In this document: positions 55,843-64,000 of the stretch, one piece after another
How the letters are laid out: each line of letters starts with the position of its first letter
How positions within the stretch are numbered: the first letter of the stretch is position 1
Source of the DNA: Lysobacter sp. TY2-98
GTDB lineage: Bacteria; Pseudomonadota; Gammaproteobacteria; Xanthomonadales; Xanthomonadaceae
Length of the DNA: 64,000 nucleotides
Direction: 5' to 3'
Assembly (NCBI RefSeq): GCF_003367355.1
Contig: NZ_CP031413.1
Location: 1,840,921-1,904,920 of the forward strand
Made by a program: the position numbers and the translations under genes
Notes under the pieces: model-generated
The model's input: the letters and a program-made list of their open reading frames with translations, nothing else
Databases searched by the model: none
What the model was told of the DNA's origin: nothing

Positions 55843-55997
55843 CAGCGACGTTCCCGCCGCGCCGCGAAGGCCATCAGGATCACGCCGAAGGCGACTCCGA
55901 TCGCTACGCCGACCGCAACGTTGTGCAGCGCCACGCCGATCGCGACACCGGCACCGATACCGATCGCGAGAAACGCACCGCCCCCGTTCCTGCGCAT
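55842..55997 (-). CDS. 51-residue glycine-rich membrane protein
   Basis: Encodes MRRNGGGAFLAIGIGAGVAIG, continuing VALHNVAVGVAIGVAFG and VILMAFAARRERR. Two short hydrophobic segments made of Gly, Val, Ala and Ile in GxxxG patterns resemble glycine-zipper membrane proteins. Positive residues flank both ends. The stop overlaps the folP start by one base, so it is translationally coupled to folP, and it begins about 65 bases after ftsH. Too short for a family call; similar glycine-zipper proteins affect membrane permeability. Confidence 0.6.
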   Translation of the reverse strand: MRRNGGGAFLAIGIGAGVAIGVALHNVAVGVAIGVAFGVILMAFAARRERR

Positions 55998-56012
55998 GCC
56001 CACTCCAAAAGA

Positions 56013-56040
56013 AAAAGGCCAGAGCGAACTCTGGCCTTTT
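56013..56040 (-). terminator. Rho-independent terminator of ftsH
   Basis: 12-bp perfect stem AAAAGGCCAGAG/CTCTGGCCTTTT with a CGAA tetraloop and T-run on the minus strand. It lies 24 bases after the ftsH stop and just before the small membrane protein gene, so folP would need its own promoter or readthrough. Confidence 0.93.
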
Positions 56041-56063
56041 CGGGTGTCACTGGCAACGCGGGA

Positions 56064-57953
<1,890 letters not shown>

Positions 57954-58089
57954 CTTCATACCTTGTGATGTCATTGAAGCACGTACAGCCTGTACGCCCC
58001 TTCAAGCCGCGTGCCGGAAACATCCGGCCCGCCGCGGCGCAGCCGCTTGTGCGGTCGCCGCATCGCCGCGTCCTGGCGACGCTTGCACC

Positions 58090-58722
58090 TTACTTCATCT
58101 GCGCACGCCGACTCTGCGCGAGCGCATACACCTCGGGCGACCGTTTACGTGAAGCTGCCGGCTTACGGATGACGACCTTGTCGTATCGCCGCCGAAGCTC
58201 CTTCACGTACTCATCGAACCCCACGCCCTGGAACAGCTTGATCAGGAAATTGCCCCCAACCCGCAGGTGGTGGTCGGCGAAGTCCATGGCCAGCTCCGCC
58301 AGGTGCATGGCCCGCGGCAAATCGACCGCATCCATACCGCTCATGTTGGGGGCCATGTCGGACAGCACAAGGTCCACGGGCTGACCGCCGAGGCTGGCTT
58401 CGAGCTGTTTGAGAACTTCGTCCTCGCGGAAGTCGCCGAGCAGGAACTCGACGCCCGCCAGCGGCGGCATGGCGAGGATGTCGAGCGCGATGACCCGACC
58501 GCTGTCGCCCAGGTTCTGGCGGACCCACTGGGACCACCCGCCCGGCGCGGCGCCGAGGTCCACGACGACCATGCCGGGCTTGAGCAGCCGGTCACGCTCG
58601 ACGAGTTCTTCGAGTTTGTACGCCGCACGCGAGCGAAGGCCTTCGGCCTTGGCCTTCTTCACGTACGGATCGGAGAAATGTTCCTTGAGCCAGCGATGGC
58701 TGGACTTGCTGCGCGTCGGCAT
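58090..58722 (-). CDS. rlmE: 23S rRNA Um2552 methyltransferase RlmE
   Basis: A 210-residue SAM methyltransferase (FtsJ/RrmJ) that 2'-O-methylates U2552 of 23S rRNA late in 50S assembly. Catalytic K-D-K-E tetrad is visible: Lys in [10 protein letters not shown], Asp in [13 protein letters not shown], Lys in NFLIKLFQG and Glu in [12 protein letters not shown] motif is [14 protein letters not shown]. The order rlmE-ftsH on the same strand is the conserved one. Divergent from yhbY across 78 bp. Confidence 0.96.
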   Translation of the reverse strand: MPTRSKSSHRWLKEHFSDPYVKKAKAEGLRSRAAYKLEELVERDRLLKPGMVVVDLGAAPGGWSQWVRQNLGDSGRVIALDILAMPPLAGVEFLLGDFREDEVLKQLEASLGGQPVDLVLSDMAPNMSGMDAVDLPRAMHLAELAMDFADHHLRVGGNFLIKLFQGVGFDEYVKELRRRYDKVVIRKPAASRKRSPEVYALAQSRRAQMK

Positions 58723-58765
58723 CGGCGTGTGCACGCGCCGGAAAAGGCGGCGCAAGGCCGCATGA

Positions 58766-58771
58766 TACCCT
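58766..58771 (+). promoter_or_regulatory. -10 box of yhbY
   Basis: TACCCT, 29 bases before the TTG at 58801. It lies downstream of the alternative ATG at 58762, so a transcript from here could use only the TTG start. Confidence 0.4.
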
Positions 58772-58800
58772 GCGCCTCCCCACGCTCCCGGAACGTCCGC

Positions 58801-59109
58801 TTGACTTCGCCCCGCCTCACCAACGCCCAGATCCGTTTTCTCCGCGGCCAGGCCCATGGCCTGAAGGCGATGCTGCAGGTGGGCGGCAAGGGCGTGACGC
58901 CGGCGGTGGTGGCGGAAGTCGGCCAGGCCCTCGAGGACCACGAGCTGATCAAGGTCAAGGTGGCCGCCGAAGATCGCGAGGCACGCGACGCGCTGGTCGA
59001 CGAACTGGTCAAGGGCACCGACGCCGCGCTGGTACAGCGCATCGGCCACACCGCCGTGCTCTACCGCCAGAGCCGCGAGAAGCGGCAGATCGTCCTGCCC
59101 CGCGCCTGA
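58801..59109 (+). CDS. yhbY: YhbY-type CRS1/YhbY RNA-binding protein
   Basis: A 102-residue RNA-binding protein associated with ribosome precursors. Blocks: [86 protein letters not shown], which align along the whole length of E. coli YhbY. The GxxG loop is GGKG. I use the TTG at 58801 because E. coli YhbY starts at an equivalent point and the likely -10 box is between the alternative ATG (58762) and this codon. It is divergent from rlmE, another ribosome-assembly gene. Confidence 0.9.
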   Translation: MTSPRLTNAQIRFLRGQAHGLKAMLQVGGKGVTPAVVAEVGQALEDHELIKVKVAAEDREARDALVDELVKGTDAALVQRIGHTAVLYRQSREKRQIVLPRA

Positions 59110-59156
59110 CGCCGCCCCGACGGCGACGGGTCGACACTCCCCGGCGAGGCGCCGAC

Positions 59157-59531
59157 ATGCAGCTCACGCTCGAGAACCCGGATCACAACTACGTACTGCG
59201 CGGCGCCGACGGCCGCTCGGCGCAGGTGAACGACCGTCGGCTGACCACGAGCTTCGTCGTCTCACCGGAAGCACTGGTCGAGGATTGGCCGGTCGCCGCG
59301 GTCGGCCTGCTGACGCCTGAACTGCTCGAACCGCTGCTTGCGCTCAAGCCCGATGTCATCGTGATCGGCAGCGGCGACCGTCAGGCCTTCGCGCCCGCCG
59401 TCACCCAAGCGGCCTGCCTGCAAGCGGGCGTGGGTTTCGAAGTGATGAGCAATGGCGCCGCGGCGCGTACGTATGCGGTGCTGGCCGGCGAAGGACGTCG
59501 CGTCGTCGCAGGATTCATTCTCGGCGGGTGA
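59157..59531 (+). CDS. Mth938-like (DUF498/NDUFAF3) domain protein
   Basis: 124 residues covering the complete Mth938-like fold (DUF498): [20 protein letters not shown], then [57 protein letters not shown]. The family includes mitochondrial NDUFAF3, needed for complex I assembly; bacterial members are often near secretion or respiration genes but with no defined function. No membrane helix. It is 47 bases after yhbY. Confidence 0.85.
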   Translation: MQLTLENPDHNYVLRGADGRSAQVNDRRLTTSFVVSPEALVEDWPVAAVGLLTPELLEPLLALKPDVIVIGSGDRQAFAPAVTQAACLQAGVGFEVMSNGAAARTYAVLAGEGRRVVAGFILGG

Positions 59532-59738
59532 TCGCGGCGAAGCGGCGCTTGTTCGCATTCTCGCTGCGGCGAAAAGCTGTCGCGCAGTGGAAGCGGCAGC
59601 AGAGATCCGTCGCGGATCGAGGCAGGCGTGCCGCCTGAGCGACATGGCATCGCGTCGTCGACGCATGGATGCCGAGCAACCGCCCTCGCGGATCGAGCGG
59701 GCGGCGCGCGCCGCCAAGCGTCTGCCCGCTGCGGCCGA

Positions 59739-60530
59739 TCAGCGCGCCGGCAGATACAACAGCGGATCGACCGGCTTGCCCGCGTAACGGATCTCGAAGT
59801 GCAGCATGTCGCGCGGCGCGCCGCTGTGGCCCATCTCCGCGATCGCTTCGCCCGACTTCACGATCTGGCCTTCGTTCACCAGACGCTTGCGGTTGTGGCC
59901 GTACGCAGTGAGCCATTGATCGTTGTGCTTGATGATCACCAGCTCGCCGTACCCGACCAGGCCCGCGCCGGAATACACCACGGTACCGTCCGCGGCCGCA
60001 CGTACCGGCGTGCCTTCGGTACCGCCGATGTCGATGCCCTGCTTCGTCGGCTCACCCGGCACGTAGCGCGACACCAGCCCGCCTTCGGCCGGCCAGCGCC
60101 ACGCGAAGCCGCTCGCCGGCGGCGCGATGACTACCGGCGGCGGTGCAGGACGCGGAACGGTCGGTGACGTCGTCGTCCCGGTCGATGGACGCGGCGTCGA
60201 CGTCGTGCCGTTGCGCGGGGGCGCAGTCGGCACCGATGTCACGCGGGCAGCGCCCGGATACAGGCGCAGACGCTGACCCGGATAGATCGTGTACGGCGGT
60301 GGCAACGCGTTCCACGACGCGAGATCGAGCACGCTGATGCCGTTACGCGTGGCGATCGAATACAGCGTGTCGCCGCGTTGAACGACGGTGGTCGCGCCCG
60401 GCTTCGGCGTCGACACGCGCACTGCCCCGGCGGTATGTGCCGACGGCTCGCGCACGACGGTGCTCGAACAACCCACGGTCAGCGCGAGCGCGCCGACCGT
60501 GAGCAGCGGAACGATGCGGTGCTTCGTCAT
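59739..60530 (-). CDS. nlpD: NlpD-like LysM/degenerate M23 lipoprotein
   Basis: A 263-residue lipoprotein (lipobox TVGC, Cys21) with LysM (residues ~47-91, VVQRGDTLYSIATRNGISVLDLASWNALPPPYTIYPGQRLRL), a Pro/Thr linker, and a LytM-like M23 domain (~150-263). The first zinc-ligand region is TKQGIDIGG rather than the H-x-x-x-D, and the last is LHFEIR rather than HxH, exactly as in E. coli NlpD, which is not a hydrolase but activates AmiC at the septum. Start overlaps the yqaA stop by four bases. Last gene of surE-pcm-yqaA-nlpD. Confidence 0.93.
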   Translation of the reverse strand: MTKHRIVPLLTVGALALTVGCSSTVVREPSAHTAGAVRVSTPKPGATTVVQRGDTLYSIATRNGISVLDLASWNALPPPYTIYPGQRLRLYPGAARVTSVPTAPPRNGTTSTPRPSTGTTTSPTVPRPAPPPVVIAPPASGFAWRWPAEGGLVSRYVPGEPTKQGIDIGGTEGTPVRAAADGTVVYSGAGLVGYGELVIIKHNDQWLTAYGHNRKRLVNEGQIVKSGEAIAEMGHSGAPRDMLHFEIRYAGKPVDPLLYLPAR

Positions 60531-61141
60531 CCCCCGTGCGCCCTCCACGCCAGCACGCCGATCCCGATCACCACGAGGCCGGTCGCGATCCAGCCGACCG
60601 GTTCGATGTAGCGACGCAGCGCGGCTTCCGCACGTTCGCCGCCGGCGCGGATCAGAAAGGCGAGCAGGAACACACGCTTTCCGCGTCCCACCGCCATCGC
60701 CAGAATGTATTGCAGCATCGGCACGCCGACGATGCCCGACGCCCACGTAAACACCTTCATCGGAATCGGCATGAAGCCGCCGAGCACCAGGAACGTGAAG
60801 ACCGCCCACGGCGACTTCGCCATCTCCGCCTGCACGGTGCGGATGCCCGATTCGATCGCCGGCAGCATGCCCATCGCGGCAAACAGCGGCTTGACCGCTT
60901 CGAACGCGTAATGCCCGAGCGCGTAGCCGACCAGTGACCCGAGCAACGAGAACGCCAGGCTCAACGCCGCGAACCGGAATGCGCGACGCGGCTGGCCCAC
61001 GCACATGGGTGCCAGCATCACCTCCGGCATCACCGGAAAGATGATCGCTTCGAAGAAGCTCAGCACCGCGAGATAGCGCACGGCGTGCTTGTGGCGGGCC
61101 CATCCGATGGCGCGGTCGTACAACGGGGCGAAAAGCTTCAA
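60527..61141 (-). CDS. yqaA: YqaA/DedA-like membrane protein
   Basis: A 204-residue membrane protein with about four helices and the SNARE-associated/VTT-like pattern: FFEAIIFPVMPEVMLAPMCVGQPRRAFRFAALSLAFSLLGSLVGYALGHYAFE and FTFLVLGGFMPIPMKVFTWASGIVGVPMLQYILAMAVGRGKRVFLLA. DedA-type proteins move phospholipid or help maintain proton motive force. In Xanthomonadaceae and Pseudomonas relatives it lies between pcm and nlpD. Confidence 0.85.
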   Translation of the reverse strand: MKLFAPLYDRAIGWARHKHAVRYLAVLSFFEAIIFPVMPEVMLAPMCVGQPRRAFRFAALSLAFSLLGSLVGYALGHYAFEAVKPLFAAMGMLPAIESGIRTVQAEMAKSPWAVFTFLVLGGFMPIPMKVFTWASGIVGVPMLQYILAMAVGRGKRVFLLAFLIRAGGERAEAALRRYIEPVGWIATGLVVIGIGVLAWRAHGG

Positions 61142-61154
61142 GCGGTTCTCCGTA

Positions 61155-61826
61155 TCAGTCCACGATGCCCGACAGCAGCGGCACGAATACCACCGGCGCC
61201 AGCACCTGCTCGTCGAAGCTTCCGTCCTCGCGCTGGCGGATGCGTACCAGCGCCTGCGCGTTCGCGGGCCCGACCGGCGCGATCAACGTACCGCCCGGTG
61301 CGAGCTGCGCCTTCAAAGCATCGACCAGCGCGGGCGCCCCGGCGGTGACGAGGATGGCATCGAACGGTGCGTTCTCGGGCCAGCCGATGCGGCCGTCGTC
61401 GTGCTTGGTGCGAATCGTCAACCCGAGCTGGCGAAAACGCTTGCGCGCGGTGCGCAGCAGTTCGCCGATGCGTTCGACGGTGTGTACCTCGAGTCCGAGC
61501 GCGGCGAGCACCGCGCCCTGGTAACCCGACCCGGTACCGATCTCCAGCACCTTCTTCGGGTCGTTTTCGAGCAGCGCTTCGGTCATGCGCGCGACCACCC
61601 ACGGCTGCGAGATCGTCTGCCCGTGCCCGATCGGCAGCGCCGTGTCTTCGTACGCGCGCGACGCCAGCACTTCGTCGACGAACATGTGGCGCGGCACGGT
61701 GCGGATCGCGTTGAGCACGCGCTCGTCGACGATGCCATTGGCGCGCAGCCGCTCGACCAGTCGATCGCGCACGCGCTGCGAGGTCAGGCCGCTGCCGGTC
61801 GCCTCGGGCTTCAGGTGCATGCGCAT
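61155..61826 (-). CDS. pcm: Protein-L-isoaspartate O-methyltransferase
   Basis: A 223-residue SAM enzyme that methylates isoaspartyl residues, starting repair of aged proteins. Motif [19 protein letters not shown], the catalytic-site segment [18 protein letters not shown] and [10 protein letters not shown] are diagnostic. The start shares one base with the surE stop; order surE-pcm is conserved. Function fits with stationary-phase survival. Confidence 0.96.
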   Translation of the reverse strand: MRMHLKPEATGSGLTSQRVRDRLVERLRANGIVDERVLNAIRTVPRHMFVDEVLASRAYEDTALPIGHGQTISQPWVVARMTEALLENDPKKVLEIGTGSGYQGAVLAALGLEVHTVERIGELLRTARKRFRQLGLTIRTKHDDGRIGWPENAPFDAILVTAGAPALVDALKAQLAPGGTLIAPVGPANAQALVRIRQREDGSFDEQVLAPVVFVPLLSGIVD

Positions 61827-62611
61827 CAGGCGTCCGCCTTCCGGCGCAGCGTATCGGCCAGCCCATCGACCCAGCCCGCGACCTGCTCCAGCGCCTGGAA
61901 GCGCGTCAGGTCGACATGGATCGGCGTGATCGACACGCAACCGCGGCGCACGGCATGGAAGTCGGTACCGGGGCCCGCGTCCTGCTCCGCACCCGCCGCA
62001 CCGATCCAGTACCACTGGCGGCCGCGTGGATCGACCTGCGAGACGCAGGCTTCGGCGCGATGTCGGTTGCCGAGCCGACCGACTTCGAAACCGGCCAGCG
62101 CGTCCCACGGCACGTCGGGCACGTTGACGTTGAGGATGGTGTCGGCGGGCAGCGGATCGACCGCCAGCCGCGCGACCAGTTCGACGGCCGCGCGCGCCGC
62201 AGTCTCGTAATGACGGCCGATGTGGTCCGCCGTCGCGAGCGACACCGCGATCGCCGGCAGGCCCAGGAAACGGCCTTCCATCGCCGCCGCGACGGTGCCC
62301 GAATAGATGACGTCGTCGCCGAGATTCGCGGTGTTGTTGATGCCGGAGACGACGATGTCCGGCTCTTCGTCGAGCATGCCGGTGAGCGCGACATGCACGC
62401 AGTCGGTCGGCGTGCCGTATACACGCCACGTGTTCGCGTCCTGCTGGATCACGCGGACCGGCATGTCGAGCGTGAGCGAATTGCTCGCGCCCGAGCGGTC
62501 GCGATCCGGCGCGACGGTGATGACCGTGTGGCCGGCGGCGCGCAGGTGGTCCGCGAGGACGCGGATGCCCGGCGCGTCGACGCCGTCGTCGTTGCTGATC
62601 AGAACTCGCAT
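61826..62611 (-). CDS. surE: 5'/3'-nucleotidase SurE
   Basis: A 261-residue metal-dependent survival protein that dephosphorylates nucleoside monophosphates. Metal ligands Asp8 and Asp9 are in [12 protein letters not shown]; Ser in [14 protein letters not shown]; Asn in [26 protein letters not shown]. Start at 62611 ([11 protein letters not shown]) is the standard N-terminus. First gene of the minus-strand operon with pcm, yqaA and nlpD. Confidence 0.95.
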   Translation of the reverse strand: MRVLISNDDGVDAPGIRVLADHLRAAGHTVITVAPDRDRSGASNSLTLDMPVRVIQQDANTWRVYGTPTDCVHVALTGMLDEEPDIVVSGINNTANLGDDVIYSGTVAAAMEGRFLGLPAIAVSLATADHIGRHYETAARAAVELVARLAVDPLPADTILNVNVPDVPWDALAGFEVGRLGNRHRAEACVSQVDPRGRQWYWIGAAGAEQDAGPGTDFHAVRRGCVSITPIHVDLTRFQALEQVAGWVDGLADTLRRKADA

Positions 62612-62733
62612 TCGAACTCGGAGCGCCGGGTGGAGGAACCGCCGGCGACGGCGGGGACTCATGATAGCCGAACGCACCCGTTGCCCATTCGCGTCATGAA
62701 GACGCCGTCGCAGCGAAGCCCGCGCCGGCCCGC

Positions 62734-62739
62734 TACGCT
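62734..62739 (+). promoter_or_regulatory. Possible -10 box, leaderless smr promoter
   Basis: TACGCT ends six bases before the ATG of the Smr gene. No standard -35. Confidence 0.4.
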
Positions 62740-62745
62740 GGCGAC

Positions 62746-63294
62746 ATGGGCGAGCACGATCTACGCGACGACGACTCAGAGCTGTTCCGGCAGGCGATCG
62801 GCCCGGTGCGTCCGCTCGACGCCAAGCCGTTGCCCCCCGCCGCGCCCAAGCCCCGCCCACGCGCGCGCATGGCCGAACGCGACGAAGCCGCCGCCGCGCA
62901 GGAATTCCGGCTTGCACTCGATGAACAGCTGCTGGGCGCCGGCGACGTGCTCAGTCATCGCGACGAGCGCCTACCGCCGGCTGCGTTCCAGCGTCTGAAG
63001 CGCGGTGAACTGTCGGCGCAGGAAGAGATCGATCTGCACGGACTCGATGCGCGCCAGGCGCAGTCGCTGCTACGCGCGTTTCTGGCGGACGCGCGCAAGC
63101 ACGGCGTCGGCTGCGTGCGCATCATCCATGGCAAAGGGCGCGGAGCTGCCGAACTCGACAGCAGCGGCGCGCCGGTGCTCAAGAACATGGTCGACCGCGT
63201 ACTCCGCCAGCGCGCGGACGTGCTGGGCTTCCATTCCGCCCCGCCCGCTCAGGGCGGGACGGGCGCGGTCGTGGTCGTGCTCGCGAAGCGTTAA
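62746..63294 (+). CDS. Smr domain protein
   Basis: A 182-residue protein with a C-terminal Smr domain (about 90-180): the LDLHG-type [42 protein letters not shown], where DLHG and HGKGRG are the active-site signature of an endonuclease-like fold. E. coli SmrB cleaves mRNA between collided ribosomes; a short N-terminal part here (~1-85) is charged and Ala-rich. The stop overlaps the small lipoprotein gene on the other strand by four bases. Confidence 0.9.
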   Translation: MGEHDLRDDDSELFRQAIGPVRPLDAKPLPPAAPKPRPRARMAERDEAAAAQEFRLALDEQLLGAGDVLSHRDERLPPAAFQRLKRGELSAQEEIDLHGLDARQAQSLLRAFLADARKHGVGCVRIIHGKGRGAAELDSSGAPVLKNMVDRVLRQRADVLGFHSAPPAQGGTGAVVVVLAKR

Positions 63295-63521
63295 CGCGGC
63301 GTCGGGTGCCGATGCTTGATCGGCGGATTGATCCAGGTCACGCCAGCGCCACGGATACGCGCCTGTTGCTCGACGCGGGCGATGTACTCGTCATCCTGCT
63401 GCACCGTGGCGACGCTGTGGGACGGCGCCGGAACGTAGGCAGCGGAGTCGTGCATGCTCGCGCAACCGGCAGCACTGCCGGCGAGGAGAACGACCAGAAA
63501 TGCGGAACGCATTGCGGACAT
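63291..63521 (-). CDS. Small lipoprotein
   Basis: A 76-residue predicted lipoprotein with lipobox AAGC (Cys20). The mature part has [55 protein letters not shown], with no family. AGGAGGG ribosome site is five bases before the ATG at 63521. It follows truD on the same strand. Confidence 0.75.
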   Translation of the reverse strand: MSAMRSAFLVVLLAGSAAGCASMHDSAAYVPAPSHSVATVQQDDEYIARVEQQARIRGAGVTWINPPIKHRHPTPR

Positions 63522-63634
63522 AAACCCTCCTTCGGACATCAACGCGGCGCCCGCCCCCGTGGCGAGCGTCGTCTTTGCTTATACGCCCGGCAGGTTCAGG
63601 TCGCGCGTGCAGAAGGTCCGACTTCGACGAACGG

Positions 63635-64000
63635 TCAGACGGAGCGACCGGCTGCCGACGTGACGTCGCCCAGGGCATCCAGAACGCAGGTGGCGTAGGC
63701 GCCCGGCGGTAGGCTGAAACGCAATTCCAGCGTGTATTCGGCCGGCCAGCGCCAGCCCATTGCATCGGGCCGCAGGCGCAGTGCGCGACGCTCCTGCTCG
63801 AGGCCCGCGCGCTCCAATCCCTGCTGCAGGGCCGGGCCGTTGTCGGCGTCGACGCAGGCGCGTTCGAGCTCGCGGCATGCGCCGGTCGTGCGCAACTCAC
63901 CGCGTCCCCACAGCGGTCCGGTCGGATGGATATCGAACGCAGCCAGCCGCGCAGCGAGTGCATCGTCGAACGATTCGGGTCCGAACACGCTGCGACGGCC
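63635..64000 (-). CDS. truD: tRNA pseudouridine synthase D, C-terminal part
   Basis: The last ~122 codons of TruD; the gene continues past the window end. The visible part reads GRRSVFGPESFDDALAARLAAFDIHPTGPLWGRGELRTTGACRELER, then GLERAGLEQERRALRLRPDAMGWRWPAEYTLELRFSLPPGAYATCVLDALGDV. The DIHPTGPLWGxG and LPxGAYATxVL motifs are diagnostic of TruD. It makes pseudouridine 13 in tRNA-Glu. The TruD start and catalytic Asp lie outside this window. In gammaproteobacteria truD is usually upstream of surE, as it nearly is here. Confidence 0.92.
   Translation of the reverse strand, partial: GRRSVFGPESFDDALAARLAAFDIHPTGPLWGRGELRTTGACRELERACVDADNGPALQQGLERAGLEQERRALRLRPDAMGWRWPAEYTLELRFSLPPGAYATCVLDALGDVTSAAGRSV

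Noticed and set aside
58762..58800. ATG at 58762 as yhbY start
   Set aside because: A -10-like TACCCT lies downstream of it and the extra 13 residues have no counterpart in E. coli YhbY; TTG 58801 preferred, not certain.
59532..59738. Plus-strand frame 59452-59787 between convergent genes
   Set aside because: Overlaps both neighbours, Arg/Ala-rich, no start signal or family.

Overview
The window is dense, high-GC DNA with almost no spacer, and reads as a chromosome segment of a gammaproteobacterium. I infer the family Xanthomonadaceae, probably Lysobacter-like. The grounds are the gene orders miaA-hfq-hflX-hflK-hflC-DUF2065-purA, surE-pcm-yqaA-nlpD and rlmE-ftsH-folP, together with minCDE, a periplasmic ACE-like M2 peptidase and a DesK/DesR-like two-component pair. 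Several promoters place a -10 hexamer only 6-7 nt before the ATG, which suggests leaderless mRNAs as reported for xanthomonads. I see no tRNA, rRNA, insertion sequence, prophage or CRISPR array. All assignments come from reading the sequence; no database was searched.

Layout. 1-6.7 kb: pirin, an esterase plus RlmKL, a peptidoglycan amidase, TesB and a DUF2007-like membrane protein. 6.8-12.4 kb: an eight-EF-hand protein, the N-end-rule transferase Bpt with an exonuclease/phosphatase-fold lipoprotein, PurT, and a lipoprotein. 12.4-14.7 kb: a tightly overlapping operon of unassigned function (SPFH membrane protein, small membrane protein, Arc-type regulator, DUF4177 protein, 26-residue micropeptide, PH-like membrane protein) preceded by TGATA repeats at helical spacing. 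14.7-20.6 kb: M15 peptidase, HAD hydrolase, AlkA-type glycosylase, DUF423, a SRPBCC protein, and the response regulator/kinase pair. 20.7-23.8 kb: GNAT-minC-minD-minE and a small metallopeptidase. 23.9-29.9 kb: M2 peptidase, Bcr-type exporter, Atm1-type ABC half-transporter, secreted unknown.

29.9-33.3 kb: a tandem glycine riboswitch before gcvP. 33.3-40 kb: KGG stress protein, Crp/Fnr regulator, MATE exporter, a poly-proline alpha/beta-hydrolase lipoprotein, and modABC with a short ModC. 40-46.2 kb, minus strand: AI-2E permease, outer-membrane factor, HlyD adaptor, DUF2955 permease and K+ channel as one apparent operon, then a lysozyme-like protein. 46.7-54.6 kb, minus strand: an amino-acid permease, then miaA-hfq-hflX-hflKC-DUF2065-purA. 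54.9-59.5 kb: folP, a 51-residue membrane protein, ftsH, rlmE, and divergent yhbY and a Mth938-like gene. 59.7-64 kb: nlpD, yqaA, pcm, surE, divergent smr, a small lipoprotein, and the 3' part of truD running off the window.

The best candidates for undescribed biology are the SPFH/Arc operon with its repeat operator, a 300-bp spacer with two perfect DnaA boxes and two perfect inverted repeats, a K+ channel embedded in a tripartite-efflux operon, a 59-residue CxxCH membrane protein behind modABC, and a LuxR C-terminus-like remnant beside the response regulator.
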